64,000 bases of DNA from Blastocatellia bacterium (GTDB taxonomy: Bacteria > Acidobacteriota > Blastocatellia > Chloracidobacteriales > JADJPF01), in assembly GCA_025057015.1 (NCBI GenBank), contig JANWYG010000007.1:1-64000 (forward strand), in the 5' to 3' direction. Numbering within the stretch: position 1 is the first letter of the stretch; each line of letters begins with the position of its first letter. Both the position numbers and the translations under genes were made by a program. Of this stretch, positions 35,689 through 45,602 are shown piece by piece. The notes under the pieces are model-generated. The model had not been told where the DNA came from. It ran no database searches and saw nothing but the letters and a program-made list of their open reading frames with translations.

Positions 35689-36642
35689 TCATCTTGAAGT
35701 CAGGTTAACGCATTCTCGTAAAAACTGCGAGATCTCAGCATCGGTGTTGTATGTAGAAGAAAGTATATGCTTCGGACGAGACCTGCGGTCAAACCAAAAC
35801 AGCCCAGAGTCTGCCTGACTAATGGTAGGACAAACTGCTAGCCATAGAATAGTATCTGCACCTTGCCGCGGCGTACGTAAAAACGGACGCATTAGCTTAT
35901 AAAACCTAGGCAACGAACGCGCCAAACCAGGTGTATCTACCCAACCAGGATGCATCGAGGCAAAGAATATCCCGCGACCCTCATACTCCTTCGACCAACA
36001 ATCAGTTAGTACCACTTCAGCCCGCTTCGTCTCAGCATACGCTCTAACTCCGTCATAGGGCCTTTTCTTGTATTCAAGGTCTTCAGGATGTAACCTAACG
36101 GCATACATTCCGCCAGAAGATACGTTTATTACTCGTGAAGGTGCAGATTGCTCAAGAACTGGTATCAGCAACTGTGTCAACAAAAAATAGCCTAGCGTGT
36201 TAGTCGCAAAGGTTAACTCTATGCCGTCTACAGACTCCTGTCGCTTGTCCAACAATACCGAGGCATTGTTTACCAGTAGATCCAACCGCTTGCTTTTGCG
36301 CCTGAACCGTCGCACGAAAGCTCTTATCGACTGTTGGCTGGATAGATCTACTTCCTCCACTCTCAACTTCTCGTTGCCTGTCTTCTTGCTTAGCTCCTCA
36401 AGGACTTTGTTACCGCGGGTAAGGTCCCTCACAAGCAGCCAAACTTCAGCTCCACGCGCAGCGAGCTCTGACGCGGTAGCCTTGCCTAGACCTGAACTTG
36501 CACCGGTAACTATGGCAACTCGACCGGCTAAATCAACTTCCAGATCGGCTCTACGCCAAAAGGGTCGCCTTAGCATATATCCTATGTTTGTAAAACTGGG
36601 AAATACAGCTCGATCAAACAACTCGTCTATGACGCCTATCAT
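35689..36642 (-). CDS. Short-chain dehydrogenase/reductase
   Basis: 317 residues. Rossmann fold with TGASSGLGKA (NAD(P) glycine motif) near residue 45, NNAS near 127 and catalytic YAETK near 205. A ~35-residue N-terminal extension precedes the fold, as in DHRS12/retinol-dehydrogenase-like members. Substrate unknown. It starts six bases after the glycosyltransferase stop and is last in the pyrE-truA-GT4-SDR operon. Confidence 0.9.
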   Translation of the reverse strand: MIGVIDELFDRAVFPSFTNIGYMLRRPFWRRADLEVDLAGRVAIVTGASSGLGKATASELAARGAEVWLLVRDLTRGNKVLEELSKKTGNEKLRVEEVDLSSQQSIRAFVRRFRRKSKRLDLLVNNASVLLDKRQESVDGIELTFATNTLGYFLLTQLLIPVLEQSAPSRVINVSSGGMYAVRLHPEDLEYKKRPYDGVRAYAETKRAEVVLTDCWSKEYEGRGIFFASMHPGWVDTPGLARSLPRFYKLMRPFLRTPRQGADTILWLAVCPTISQADSGLFWFDRRSRPKHILSSTYNTDAEISQFLRECVNLTSR

Positions 36643-36648
36643 AAAAAG

Positions 36649-37608
36649 TCACTGCAGTAATGAAAGAAGCAACCGCTCGAACTTTTCCATCTCCGTATGC
36701 AAGTTGCCGTATTTAAAAGCTATCTGCTGCCCTAAGGCTGCGAGCCTTCGAGCAAGTTCTTGATCCTCAAGTAAAGCAATAACTGCTTGAGCAAGTTCTT
36801 CTTCAGAATCGACAAACATAGCACTATGCTTGTGTTCTAACAGTTCCTCATAAGCTGTTAACCGAGCAAGTACTACAGGGCGACAACAAGCCAGAGCTTC
36901 AAAGATCGTCACTGGAAACCCATCGACAGAAGGGACGCTTATTACGCACTCCGAGGCTAAGTAGGCATAGTGCATCTGCTCAGGTGAAAAAGGACCGACG
37001 AAGCGTGCCGCTACGTCGTGACGTTCCAAGATATTCTCTATCTGTGCTCTATATTGAGGATCACATCTATAGGTATTAAAGACAAACTCTACCTGAGGAA
37101 ACCGAGCAGTAACTAAAGCAGCAGCCCGAGCTATCCAGTCAATTCGATATAGTCTCGTAAGTGCTCTAGGGCTAAACACCAGCTTTACATCTTCAGCTAC
37201 AGCTAGACTTTCTCGGAAGCTTTTTCTGTCACCTGATGGAGAGAAGATGGCAAAATCAGCTCCAAACCTCACTAGCTCGACTCTGCTAGCTCCCATCTTA
37301 CGGGCAATCCTACAAAGCTCTAAAGAATCGGCAGTTACCAGCACTGCCTGTCGCAGCACATCTGAAACACGAGCTAGAAGCGATGGATCTTTCCGGATAT
37401 CCGACAGAAGATCTTCACCCATAGCCGTAAGTACAACAGGTGCGGAGCTATCTTTTACCGCCTGATACCCGTAATCAGTTACAGATAAGGCGTGCAGTAG
37501 CTGTGGTTGAGGGACGTGAAAGCCGACCTCATGTCCTCGGCTGACGAAATAATCTATACACCTTCGAGTGTGTATGCTTTCCGAATCAGCATACAACCTA
37601 ATCCTCAT
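36649..37608 (-). CDS. Glycosyltransferase family 4 protein
   Basis: 319 residues. GT-B fold; the C-terminal half has the GT4 donor-site pattern VPSVDGFPVTIFEALACCRPVV with an E-x7-E-like arrangement. Typical GT4 segments VGPFSPEQMHYAYLASECVI and DQELARRLAALGQQIA are also visible. It overlaps the 3' end of truA by 11 bases. Acceptor and donor are not predictable. Confidence 0.88.
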   Translation of the reverse strand: MRIRLYADSESIHTRRCIDYFVSRGHEVGFHVPQPQLLHALSVTDYGYQAVKDSSAPVVLTAMGEDLLSDIRKDPSLLARVSDVLRQAVLVTADSLELCRIARKMGASRVELVRFGADFAIFSPSGDRKSFRESLAVAEDVKLVFSPRALTRLYRIDWIARAAALVTARFPQVEFVFNTYRCDPQYRAQIENILERHDVAARFVGPFSPEQMHYAYLASECVISVPSVDGFPVTIFEALACCRPVVLARLTAYEELLEHKHSAMFVDSEEELAQAVIALLEDQELARRLAALGQQIAFKYGNLHTEMEKFERLLLSLLQ

Positions 37609-38341
37609 AGTGAACAGCTACTAAAGTGAGTCCCTGTGCAGGTAAAGTCTCACCTGCTAGACTTCTATCACGAGATTTGAGTGCTGCAACCACATCATCC
37701 AGTCCGAGTCTACTGCGACCTACCTCAAGCAGTGTCCCCACCATCGTCCTTACCATGTACCTTAGAAAACCATCACCTGTAACTTCTATCATCAATCTGT
37801 CCTCATTTGACATCACCTCTATACTTGTCACCGTACGAACTGTATCTATATCTCTATCTATAGCAGTAGCAAATGACGCAAAGTCATGCTTGCCCACCAT
37901 CAGCCTTGCCGCTTCCTTTATACGAGCGGTATCCAGTTTGTAAGGATAGTGATAGACGTAGCGATACTCGAACGGACTCACAGTTTGAGATAGTACTATG
38001 GTATATCGATAGGTCTTAAGTTTTGCGCAGTAGCGAGCATGAAAAGATGCGTCTACTTCAGCAACGTCAGTAACGCGTATATCAGGAGGCAAAGAGGCAT
38101 TGATAGCTCGCTTGAGATTGTCGCAAGGCAGGTGCTTTGCGCTAAAGTAATTAGCTACCTGGGCTAGGGCATGCACACCGGCATCAGTGCGACCGGCAGC
38201 GTGAAGCTTCACTTCCCTTCCCTCTATACGACGAAGTACAGCTAAGAGAGTACCCTGCACTGTAGGCCTACCGCTAGCCTGAACCTGCCAACCGGAGTAG
38301 TTTGTCCCATCGTACTGTAGGGTCAAGCGTATGTTACGCAC
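37598..38341 (-). CDS. truA: tRNA pseudouridine(38-40) synthase TruA
   Basis: 247 residues. Isomerises U38-40 in the tRNA anticodon arm. Opens RLTLQYDGTNYSGWQ and carries the catalytic aspartate in GRTDAGVHA near residue 52; the second half has DFASFA and FLRYMVRTMVGTLLEVG. The GTG start shares one base with the pyrE stop (TAGTG), implying coupling. Confidence 0.96.
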   Translation of the reverse strand: MRNIRLTLQYDGTNYSGWQVQASGRPTVQGTLLAVLRRIEGREVKLHAAGRTDAGVHALAQVANYFSAKHLPCDNLKRAINASLPPDIRVTDVAEVDASFHARYCAKLKTYRYTIVLSQTVSPFEYRYVYHYPYKLDTARIKEAARLMVGKHDFASFATAIDRDIDTVRTVTSIEVMSNEDRLMIEVTGDGFLRYMVRTMVGTLLEVGRSRLGLDDVVAALKSRDRSLAGETLPAQGLTLVAVHYED

Positions 38342-38913
38342 TACAGTCCCCTACTACCAGGCTTTACAGCTAAGCTACCTGTAGCACAGAGCTCACAAGC
38401 AGCCGGTTCATAAGCAGGTATTTGAAGCACAGCAAGAGAAACCAACCTTTTGCCCAGGTCAGCTCTTCCCCCTGAGCGGTCTATAATGCAACCTACAGCT
38501 ATGACCTGGCCTCCTGCAGATTCCACAACTTTGATTACCTCGCGTGTCGAGCCGCCTGTAGTAACAACATCTTCGACCACTAAGACACGCTCTTGAGGAG
38601 TTATTTGAAAGCCACGCCTTAGCTTCATCTGCCCATTCTCCCTCTCCGTAAAGATGGAGCGTGCCGCTAGCTTTCGGGCAGTCTCATGGCCTATGATAAT
38701 TCCTCCGAGCGCGGGCGCTACAACTACATCGACAGCGTCGTAGCGAAAATGCTCGGCTAGCGCACTAGCAAGCTGTTCTGCATCATTTGGGTATTGCAGC
38801 ACTAAAGCGCATTGTAGATACTGCGAACTATGCAGACCGGAACTAAGCAAGAAATGGCCTTCTAACAATGCTCCGCGCTTGACAAAAAGCTCCAGTACTT
38901 CCTGTTGGTTCAC
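38341..38913 (-). CDS. pyrE: Orotate phosphoribosyltransferase
   Basis: 190 residues from a GTG at 38913. Forms OMP from orotate and PRPP in pyrimidine synthesis. It has GALLEGHFLLSSGLHSSQYLQ, GGIIIGHETA and the PRPP loop VLVVEDVVTTGGST. Start choice: GGAG lies nine bases before the GTG, and family proteins begin at this point. Upstream ATGs at 38946 and 38934 have no ribosome site. First gene of its operon, divergent from mobA. Confidence 0.95.
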   Translation of the reverse strand: MNQQEVLELFVKRGALLEGHFLLSSGLHSSQYLQCALVLQYPNDAEQLASALAEHFRYDAVDVVVAPALGGIIIGHETARKLAARSIFTERENGQMKLRRGFQITPQERVLVVEDVVTTGGSTREVIKVVESAGGQVIAVGCIIDRSGGRADLGKRLVSLAVLQIPAYEPAACELCATGSLAVKPGSRGL

Positions 38914-38963
38914 CGCTCTTTCTCCAATTAACATTCTGGCAAACATCAAATCAGAGTCAAGCC

Positions 38964-39560
38964 ATGGATGCTTCGGGCTTCATTCAAGCTGGTGGGCAGA
39001 GCCGTCGGATGGGAGTAAACAAAGCGCTAGTACAATTTGCCGGCGCACCTCTCATCTTGCGCCCGCTTGAAGTACTACGACAAACAACGAAGTGGCAAGC
39101 AATAGTCACCTCCGAGGCTCACCTATATGCTACTCTAGGAGTGGAATGCGTACCGGATTACCGTCCTAGCCTAGGTCCACTTTCCGGTATATGCTCTGCT
39201 CTCATGCATTCACAGACGGATCTCATAGTGACAGTAGCCTGCGATATGCCATTCTTAACTAAAGAGTTGATATGTTACCTGATTGAGAGTGCAAAAGGAG
39301 GTGCAGAAGCAGTAGTACCAACTGATGACAAGGGATACTTGCAACCCCTAGCTGCAGTTTACAGAAAAAGCTGCTTGCAACCAGCCCTAGAGCTTTTATC
39401 TATGGGAGAGCTTGCACTCAAGGCATTGATTAGGAAAGTAGATACATTTTACCTCGACTTTGACTCGCTAAGACCCTTCGTAGGTAAACTACCGCCATTT
39501 GCAAACATAAACACGCCTCAAGAACTCGCTCTATACGAAAATCTCAGCAAGACAAACTAG
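38964..39560 (+). CDS. mobA: Molybdenum cofactor guanylyltransferase
   Basis: 198 residues. Nucleotidyltransferase fold starting GFIQAGGQSRRMGVNKALV, with GPLSGICSAL and VACDMPFLT (metal-binding aspartate). It adds GMP to molybdopterin. The usual first motif residue (LAGG) is QAGG here. Only 50 bases separate it from the divergent pyrE start. Confidence 0.9.
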   Translation: MDASGFIQAGGQSRRMGVNKALVQFAGAPLILRPLEVLRQTTKWQAIVTSEAHLYATLGVECVPDYRPSLGPLSGICSALMHSQTDLIVTVACDMPFLTKELICYLIESAKGGAEAVVPTDDKGYLQPLAAVYRKSCLQPALELLSMGELALKALIRKVDTFYLDFDSLRPFVGKLPPFANINTPQELALYENLSKTN

Positions 39561-39617
39561 TCACTTCTTCTTTTTTTTCGTAATATTTGCTCTGCTGAAG
39601 CTTCTAGACGGAGAGAA

Positions 39618-40625
39618 ATGATGCTCAAAAGACAGCAAAAAAGGACATTGATCAATATACTCAAATTTGTACTACCTACGACATTAGTCTTCGCATTGGT
39701 ATCAGTAGGAGTAACGGTCTATACTGTACAGCAAATAGTTACGCCTCCGAAGACTAAAACCAGCGCCACTATAGAAGACTACAAGCTGCTTGGAATAATG
39801 ATCACACAAACAGAAGAAAGCTGGGGTCTGAAAAATTTGGGAGGCACTGCTAAAGGCTGGTTGTTAAGAGCTGGTACAGGCGCTCCTGCAATAATCCTCA
39901 GTCATGGTTACGGGCAAAACAAATCTGACTTGCTGAGCCTTGCTGTATCACTTAACCGTGCAGGCTACCACGTGCTACTTTATGACCTACGTGCACATGG
40001 CGAAAACGGAGCTTTGTTTTCCTCTCTCGGCGAATACGAAACTGATGACCTGCTTGCTGCAATAGAGCATCTGAAGAGTCTCAAAGATATAGACGGAAAT
40101 CCGCTGATAGATCAGCAACGCATAGGACTGTACGGCGTCTCTGTAGGCGGTTTTGCGTCGATGATAGCTGCTTCTAAAGAACCTATGGTCAAAGCGCTAG
40201 TAGTAGACGCAATCTATCCAGACACCCAAAAAGGGCTACATCTGTGGACAAAGCAGGCCACAGGAGTTAACAATTCCCTGCTTTATTATATGGTCGATAA
40301 AGGGATGTCGCTGCTCTATGTAAGCGAATACCCATCTAAATCAGCTTTGAAGGCTGCCCGCATGCTCACAGATACAAAACAACTTTATATACTAGGCAAA
40401 GATGCCGGCGAGCTACTTACCATGACAGGTGAAATTTACAGCCAAGCCTCAGGGCCCAAGGAAACCGTTGAAGTACCACACTCGCGAATCAAGGTGCTCT
40501 ATAAGAACGACCAGGACGTGTACGACGCAGTAGTCGTAGACTTTTTCCGCCGTCCAGACGTGTTGCTACCGCTACCGGTCCAGCCCTCGACACTGAACGC
40601 TCCTCCGACTGCTGCCGGTAAATAG
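39618..40625 (+). CDS. Membrane-anchored alpha/beta hydrolase
   Basis: 335 residues. One N-terminal membrane segment (about 12-37), then an alpha/beta hydrolase with the oxyanion segment ILSHGYGQNKSD, DLRAHGEN and nucleophile GVSVGGFA. Similar to the YqkD/BAAT-like hydrolases found in many bacteria. Its last ~45 codons overlap the 3' end of the convergent GT39 gene. Confidence 0.87.
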   Translation: MMLKRQQKRTLINILKFVLPTTLVFALVSVGVTVYTVQQIVTPPKTKTSATIEDYKLLGIMITQTEESWGLKNLGGTAKGWLLRAGTGAPAIILSHGYGQNKSDLLSLAVSLNRAGYHVLLYDLRAHGENGALFSSLGEYETDDLLAAIEHLKSLKDIDGNPLIDQQRIGLYGVSVGGFASMIAASKEPMVKALVVDAIYPDTQKGLHLWTKQATGVNNSLLYYMVDKGMSLLYVSEYPSKSALKAARMLTDTKQLYILGKDAGELLTMTGEIYSQASGPKETVEVPHSRIKVLYKNDQDVYDAVVVDFFRRPDVLLPLPVQPSTLNAPPTAAGK

Positions 40626-42177
40626 GATTACGCCGCTGTATTCTCACAAGCACTACCTCTTGCTGAGCAGCTACTACTTGCAACTCGTAGTGCTTGTCGA
40701 GTTGTACAAGAAGTGGCCGGCGCGTAAGGCATAGCAAACTTGAGCTCAGATATTTTTCTAAATCCTGTACGGTGTCTACTTTCACTACATCTTCTCTTCC
40801 ATCGGCTAGCACTGTATTAGCAGCATAAAACACAGGTGTGTAGCTTAGATAGCCGAAAAAAACAAGCTTCTCACCGGGTAAAGCTTGCTGCATAATCTTT
40901 TTTGACACTTCTGCTGTGGAAGCTTTCAGTTCCACCGCTGGAAAGAGCGTTATCACTATAATAGCTACCATCAACGGGGCATGACAAAATATCGCCAGTA
41001 AACTGCGACGATAGAGCGCATACACGGCTAAACCGAGCGAACAGACGAAAGGCAAGACGGTGAACTTACCAAGCTCTCTAGCAGAATAAACACTCAGTAG
41101 CAGTCCTAGCAAATTTATAGACCCAGCCAGTACCCAAATTTTCTTAGAACTGGCATCCAATTCGGCAGCTACAAGCAGTGCTATCGCTGGGAAAATTGGC
41201 AGGATATATCCCGGCAGCTTTGAGCCAGAAAAAGAGAAAAACAGAAGCGGAATGACCATCCATAGCACTAATAACAGCGGCAGACGCATTTGAAGTTTGT
41301 CGCCAAGATCTTGCCGAAGGAGCTTTAATGCCCCTTTAGTTGCTGAAAACAGAAATAACGACCAAGGAAAAGCGCCTACCAGTATTACCAGAAGAAAGTA
41401 CCATGGCGGGCCGGGATGGCGATATTTATTCGAGGTGTATCGTTGAAAGTGATGCTGTACGAAGAACTCGTCGATAAACGGCCAACCATGTTTGAGTATT
41501 ACTGGCAAATACCATAGCGAAGCAACAGTCAGGCTCAGCAGCAACCCGTAGAATGGTCTCAATCGAAGAAGCCTTATCCCACCTGAAAGCAGCTCGTAGC
41601 TGATTACCGTAGCAACTATCAGCACCGGCCCGACAAGACCCTTCGCCAGAAAGGAAAGGCCAAGACTGATGTAGAAGCCTATCAGACTTATTACTCTTTG
41701 ACGCGAGGACTGAGCCGTATCGGCTGTATAGAACAGCGTTAGCGCTAAAGTAAACGTAAAAGTTAGAGTCATATCAAACGATGCTGCACGTGCAAGACCA
41801 AGATACAGAGCTGAAGTAGACAAAACGAGAGCTGCTTTTAGGCCAAACAGATCGTTGCTCACCTGCTTACCAAGCCTGTAGACCATAAGCACAGCCAGCG
41901 TAGCTAGCACAGCATTAGGCAATCTAGCTGCCCATTCATTGATGCCAAAAAGCGAGTAACAAGCCATAATCATCCAATAAAGCAGGGCAGGCTTTTCAAA
42001 CCAGGTATGCCCAAGCAGCGTAGGTGTAACAAGATCGCGTCGTTCATACATCTCACGTGCTACTTGAGCATAGCGCGGCTCGTCCGGCCCAAGCAGTGCT
42101 ATGCTGCCCAAGCCGAAGAAAAAGACTATGCTGCAAACCAGCAAGATGAGGAACTCATTTTTTCTAAACAGTTTCAT
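40489..42177 (-). CDS. ArnT-like glycosyltransferase family 39 protein
   Basis: About 562 residues from the ATG at 42177 (MKLFRKNEFLIL); a TTG 15 codons upstream is less likely. Integral membrane enzyme with about 12 hydrophobic segments and the GT39 metal-site loop GPDEPRYAQVAREMYERRD near the N-terminus, plus PPWYFLLVILVGAFPWS. Uses polyprenyl-phosphate sugars. The last ~45 residues (after VVLVRIQRR) are basic and lie antisense to the hydrolase gene, suggesting a lost original stop. Confidence 0.88.
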   Translation of the reverse strand: MKLFRKNEFLILLVCSIVFFFGLGSIALLGPDEPRYAQVAREMYERRDLVTPTLLGHTWFEKPALLYWMIMACYSLFGINEWAARLPNAVLATLAVLMVYRLGKQVSNDLFGLKAALVLSTSALYLGLARAASFDMTLTFTFTLALTLFYTADTAQSSRQRVISLIGFYISLGLSFLAKGLVGPVLIVATVISYELLSGGIRLLRLRPFYGLLLSLTVASLWYLPVILKHGWPFIDEFFVQHHFQRYTSNKYRHPGPPWYFLLVILVGAFPWSLFLFSATKGALKLLRQDLGDKLQMRLPLLLVLWMVIPLLFFSFSGSKLPGYILPIFPAIALLVAAELDASSKKIWVLAGSINLLGLLLSVYSARELGKFTVLPFVCSLGLAVYALYRRSLLAIFCHAPLMVAIIVITLFPAVELKASTAEVSKKIMQQALPGEKLVFFGYLSYTPVFYAANTVLADGREDVVKVDTVQDLEKYLSSSLLCLTRRPLLVQLDKHYELQVVAAQQEVVLVRIQRRNPIYRQQSEERSVSRAGPVAVATRLDGGKSLRLLRRTRPGRSYRAP

Positions 42178-42266
42178 AACGAGAAAAGCTAGATTGTACT
42201 TGCCACAGTAGCTGATGAGCAAGTCTAGCTTTACGCAAGCCGCCGCTTGATGTTAGAGTTTCGGCT

Positions 42267-43136
42267 ATGGCTATTAAGCTCATAGGTCTAGACATTGACG
42301 GTACGCTTCTCAACTCGCAAGGCGCACTACAGCGACGTACTCGCGAAGCAGTAAGACGGGCAGCAAAGAGCGGCATACATGTAGTTTTGGTCACAGGAAG
42401 GCGATTTCATGCTGCACGTCCAGTAGCCTTCGAACTGGAGCTACAACTGCCACTTGTAACCCACAACGGAGCGCTGACAAAAGACGCTTACACGCTGGAA
42501 GTTCTTGACTATCATCCACTTGACACAACTATCGCCAGAAATCTGGTTGTCGCAGGTCGAGATTACGGAGCAGATACGCTGTGCTGTGACCTGCCGGAGT
42601 CTGAAGTAAGGCTGGTTTACGAGCGTATCTCCGAGGACAATCCGCAGCTAAAAAGCTATATAAAGCACTTTATCGGCCACTCATTGCAAGTAACTGACTT
42701 AGCAAAACATATAACCACACCACCTGTACAAGTTTTCTACGTAGGCCGTTGTAGCGCCATGGAAGCACTACACAAGCAGCTATATAACAGTTATAAAGAC
42801 GAAGTTAAACTATTAGCCACAGTCTATCCTAAGCACGACATGACGATACTAGATGCCATCCATCCGCGTTGCTCGAAAGCTGTCGGTTTAGCTTACGTTG
42901 CTAACAGTCTAGGCTTAGATCGAACAGAAGTTATGGCCATAGGAGATAACCTAAACGATTTAGAAATGCTACAGTATGCCGGCTTAGGCGTCATTATGGC
43001 AAACAGCGAGCCGCGGCTAAAGCATTTTGGCTTTATAGAAACAGCAAGTAATGACGAAGACGGTGTAGCTGAAGCTATAGAGAAATTTGTACTTACGGAG
43101 GAACAAAATGAAATATGCAGTAATCGAGACAGATAA
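42267..43136 (+). CDS. Cof-type HAD phosphatase
   Basis: 289 residues. HAD motif [12 protein letters not shown], motif II VTGRR, motif [13 protein letters not shown] with GLGVIMANS. Class IIB cap, as in Cof/YidA sugar-phosphate phosphatases. The 3' end overlaps the cyclophilin gene by 29 bases, which places that gene's ribosome site inside this one. Confidence 0.93.
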   Translation: MAIKLIGLDIDGTLLNSQGALQRRTREAVRRAAKSGIHVVLVTGRRFHAARPVAFELELQLPLVTHNGALTKDAYTLEVLDYHPLDTTIARNLVVAGRDYGADTLCCDLPESEVRLVYERISEDNPQLKSYIKHFIGHSLQVTDLAKHITTPPVQVFYVGRCSAMEALHKQLYNSYKDEVKLLATVYPKHDMTILDAIHPRCSKAVGLAYVANSLGLDRTEVMAIGDNLNDLEMLQYAGLGVIMANSEPRLKHFGFIETASNDEDGVAEAIEKFVLTEEQNEICSNRDR

Positions 43137-43542
43137 AGGTGTAATCAAGTTTAAACTGTTTGAAGCAGATGCACCTATCACTACGAGCAATTTCATCAAC
43201 CTGGTCGAAAGCAAGTTCTACGATGGACTGACCTTTCACCGCGTCGAGCCTGGATTTGTTATTCAAGGTGGCTGTCCCCTCGGCAACGGCACTGGCAGCA
43301 GCAAAAAGAAGATCCCACTTGAAGTGACCCCCAAACTCAAACACGACACCGAAGGCACGGTCGCCATGGCACGTACTCCTGATCCTAATAGCGCCTCGTG
43401 TCAGTTTTACATCACTCTAGCTCCAACGCCTTTCCTCGATATGCAATACGCCGTTTTTGGCAAGGTCACTGAAGGAATGGATGTAGTAAAACGCATCGCC
43501 CGCGGCGATCGCATGAATAGTGTAAGGATAGTAGAGGCCTAG
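43108..43542 (+). CDS. Cyclophilin-type peptidyl-prolyl isomerase
   Basis: 144 residues from the ATG at 43108, which has GGAGG upstream. Catalytic-site segments [32 protein letters not shown] and [14 protein letters not shown] are present. No signal peptide, so cytoplasmic. The tsaD start follows one base after the stop. Confidence 0.95.
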   Translation: MKYAVIETDKGVIKFKLFEADAPITTSNFINLVESKFYDGLTFHRVEPGFVIQGGCPLGNGTGSSKKKIPLEVTPKLKHDTEGTVAMARTPDPNSASCQFYITLAPTPFLDMQYAVFGKVTEGMDVVKRIARGDRMNSVRIVEA

Positions 43543-43543
43543 A

Positions 43544-44617
43544 ATGAAGCTAGTTCTTGGCATCGAAAGTTCATGCGACGAGACAGCAGCTGCTGTAGTA
43601 GAGGACGGCACAAAGATACTTTCTAACTGCATCGCTTCACAGATAGAGATACACCGTCCGTTCGGAGGAGTCGTACCGGAGCTAGCCTCCCGCGAGCACC
43701 TGGCCCGCATCACGATCGTAGTAAACAGAGCGCTTGAGGAAGCTGGCCTGAGCCTATCTGACATAGACGGCTACGCTGTAACTTCAGGGCCAGGGCTAAT
43801 AGGCTCGCTACTTGTAGGTGTCTGCTATGCCAAATCCCTAGCTTATGTCAACGCTAAGCCTATAGTAGGAGTCAATCACTTAGAGGGACACATCTACTCG
43901 GTAGTATTCGAAAATCCTCCAATAGAGTATCCTGCCTTAGCAATGGTAGTCTCTGGTGGGCACACGAGTATATACTACATTCCGGTAGAGCGGCGCTATG
44001 AATTACTGGGCCATACTCGAGACGACGCTGCTGGAGAAGCCTTTGATAAAACGGCAAAACTACTAGGTCTAGGCTATCCAGGTGGTCCAGCAATCGAGCG
44101 GCTAGCTTGTCGCGGAAAAGCCGAGAGGGCTACGCTCGTCTACAGCATCCCGCAGATTACTGATGCGAGGTATGATTTCTCTTTCAGCGGCCTAAAGACC
44201 GCTGTACTGCGATATGTAAGCGAACACGGGCTACGCCCAGCAGCCGAAGCGGAAGAGCCTAGCGATGAAATATGCGATCTTGCAGCAAGCTTTCAGCAAG
44301 CCGTAGTACGTACCTTAGTCTCTCGTATGGTCAAAGCTGCTCGAGACTACAGACCACGCACTCTCATCCTAACCGGTGGCGTAGCCTGCAACAAGATGCT
44401 CAGGCAAACGATGCTAGAAGCCGCAACCAAATTAGGTTTACCGCTCTACTATCCTAGTCCCAAACTGACCACTGACAACGCTGCTATGATAGCAGCAGCT
44501 GGATACGGTAGGCTGCTATGCCAGGAAGATGATGCGATGACTCTTACAGCTTCTGCTTCGCTCAAATTACATACTAAGTCTGTCTCTCCCGGAAAAGGAC
44601 GGTTTAAGCTTGCCTAA
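43544..44617 (+). CDS. tsaD: tRNA N6-threonylcarbamoyltransferase TsaD
   Basis: 357 residues. Catalyses t6A37 formation in tRNA with TsaB and TsaE. Motifs: [14 protein letters not shown], the metal-binding NHLEGH near residue 110, [32 protein letters not shown] and [14 protein letters not shown] is in the end of the preceding gene. Its stop abuts the stop of the convergent LOG gene with no base between. Confidence 0.97.
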   Translation: MKLVLGIESSCDETAAAVVEDGTKILSNCIASQIEIHRPFGGVVPELASREHLARITIVVNRALEEAGLSLSDIDGYAVTSGPGLIGSLLVGVCYAKSLAYVNAKPIVGVNHLEGHIYSVVFENPPIEYPALAMVVSGGHTSIYYIPVERRYELLGHTRDDAAGEAFDKTAKLLGLGYPGGPAIERLACRGKAERATLVYSIPQITDARYDFSFSGLKTAVLRYVSEHGLRPAAEAEEPSDEICDLAASFQQAVVRTLVSRMVKAARDYRPRTLILTGGVACNKMLRQTMLEAATKLGLPLYYPSPKLTTDNAAMIAAAGYGRLLCQEDDAMTLTASASLKLHTKSVSPGKGRFKLA

Positions 44618-45442
44618 CTATTTTAGATAAATCATTTCTAACTGCGAGCGAAGATACTCGAATGCTTCCTGTGGAGTATCGACGAAGTGCATCAAAGAAA
44701 GGTCCTTCTCACTAATAGTTCCCCAACGTACCATTGCATCCAAGTTTAAGATTTCTTTCCAATAGCGTGTACCGTAGATTACTACTGGCATCGGCTTATG
44801 CAGTTTCTCCGTTTGTAGCAAAGTCAGCACTTCCATCAACTCATCAAAAGTACCAAAACCACCTGGAAAAATAACTAGCGCTTTTGCTAGGTAAACAAAC
44901 CAGAATTTGCGCATGAAAAAGTAGTGAAAATCAAAAATAAGCTCGCGCGAGATGTAAGGATTTGCAACTTGTTCAAACGGTATAGAAATATTCAATCCTA
45001 TGGAAAGTCCGCGTGCAGCAGCCGCACCTTTGTTCGCTGCTTCCATAATACCAGGGCCACCACCAGAACAGATAATAAACCTGTGTTTGCTACCTTTAAG
45101 ACTCTTGGACCACTCGGTTAGCATTTTTGCTACTTGTACTGCGTCTTCATAAAACTGAGACATCTCGAGGTCGCGCTTTGCTATAGCAAATGCCCTCTCT
45201 AATTCCTCAGATTGACCTTGTTCCTCAATCTTACGGGTTATCTTCGTAAGCTCCTTTTGTGCTTCCTCGGCAGATTTTATTCTCGCTGAGCCAAAAAAAA
45301 CTATAGTGTCTTGCACGCGCAGTTGCCTGAAGCGCCTTGCAGGTTCTAGATATTCAGCTAGTATTCTTATTACTCGTGCATCGGGACTGTTGAGAAATTC
45401 TAAATTATTGTATGCCTTTACTACTTTGTTCTCGTTTGACAT
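44618..45442 (-). CDS. LOG-family Rossmann-fold protein (TIGR00730)
   Basis: 274 residues. LOG (cytokinin riboside phosphoribohydrolase / pyrimidine nucleotide hydrolase) fold with CSGGGPGIMEAANKGA and FPGGFGTFDELMEVLTL, the PGGxGTxxE active-site motif. Longer than plain LOG because of a ~90-residue N-terminal helical region. Often annotated as lysine decarboxylase, which is a misnomer. An inverted repeat lies upstream. Confidence 0.9.
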   Translation of the reverse strand: MSNENKVVKAYNNLEFLNSPDARVIRILAEYLEPARRFRQLRVQDTIVFFGSARIKSAEEAQKELTKITRKIEEQGQSEELERAFAIAKRDLEMSQFYEDAVQVAKMLTEWSKSLKGSKHRFIICSGGGPGIMEAANKGAAAARGLSIGLNISIPFEQVANPYISRELIFDFHYFFMRKFWFVYLAKALVIFPGGFGTFDELMEVLTLLQTEKLHKPMPVVIYGTRYWKEILNLDAMVRWGTISEKDLSLMHFVDTPQEAFEYLRSQLEMIYLK

Positions 45443-45473
45443 CGTTTCCCACCGTAGAAAGTCAGGTAACTGA

Positions 45474-45496
45474 TTTTATCTATATTGTAGATAAAA
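45474..45496. promoter_or_regulatory. 23-base inverted repeat between divergent genes
   Basis: TTTTATCTA - TATTG - TAGATAAAA has perfect 9-base arms. It lies 32 bases before the LOG gene start and 107 bases before the divergent TPR gene. Size, symmetry and position suggest an operator. Confidence 0.45.
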
Positions 45497-45602
45497 GCAA
45501 AATCTATTCTTCGCCGTCTTCTGCAAAGTGCAGATGAGAGTTGACAAAGGAAAGCTTCTACAATATTTTGTAAGTTTCCCCATCTCTAGTAGGAGACTGT
45601 CC

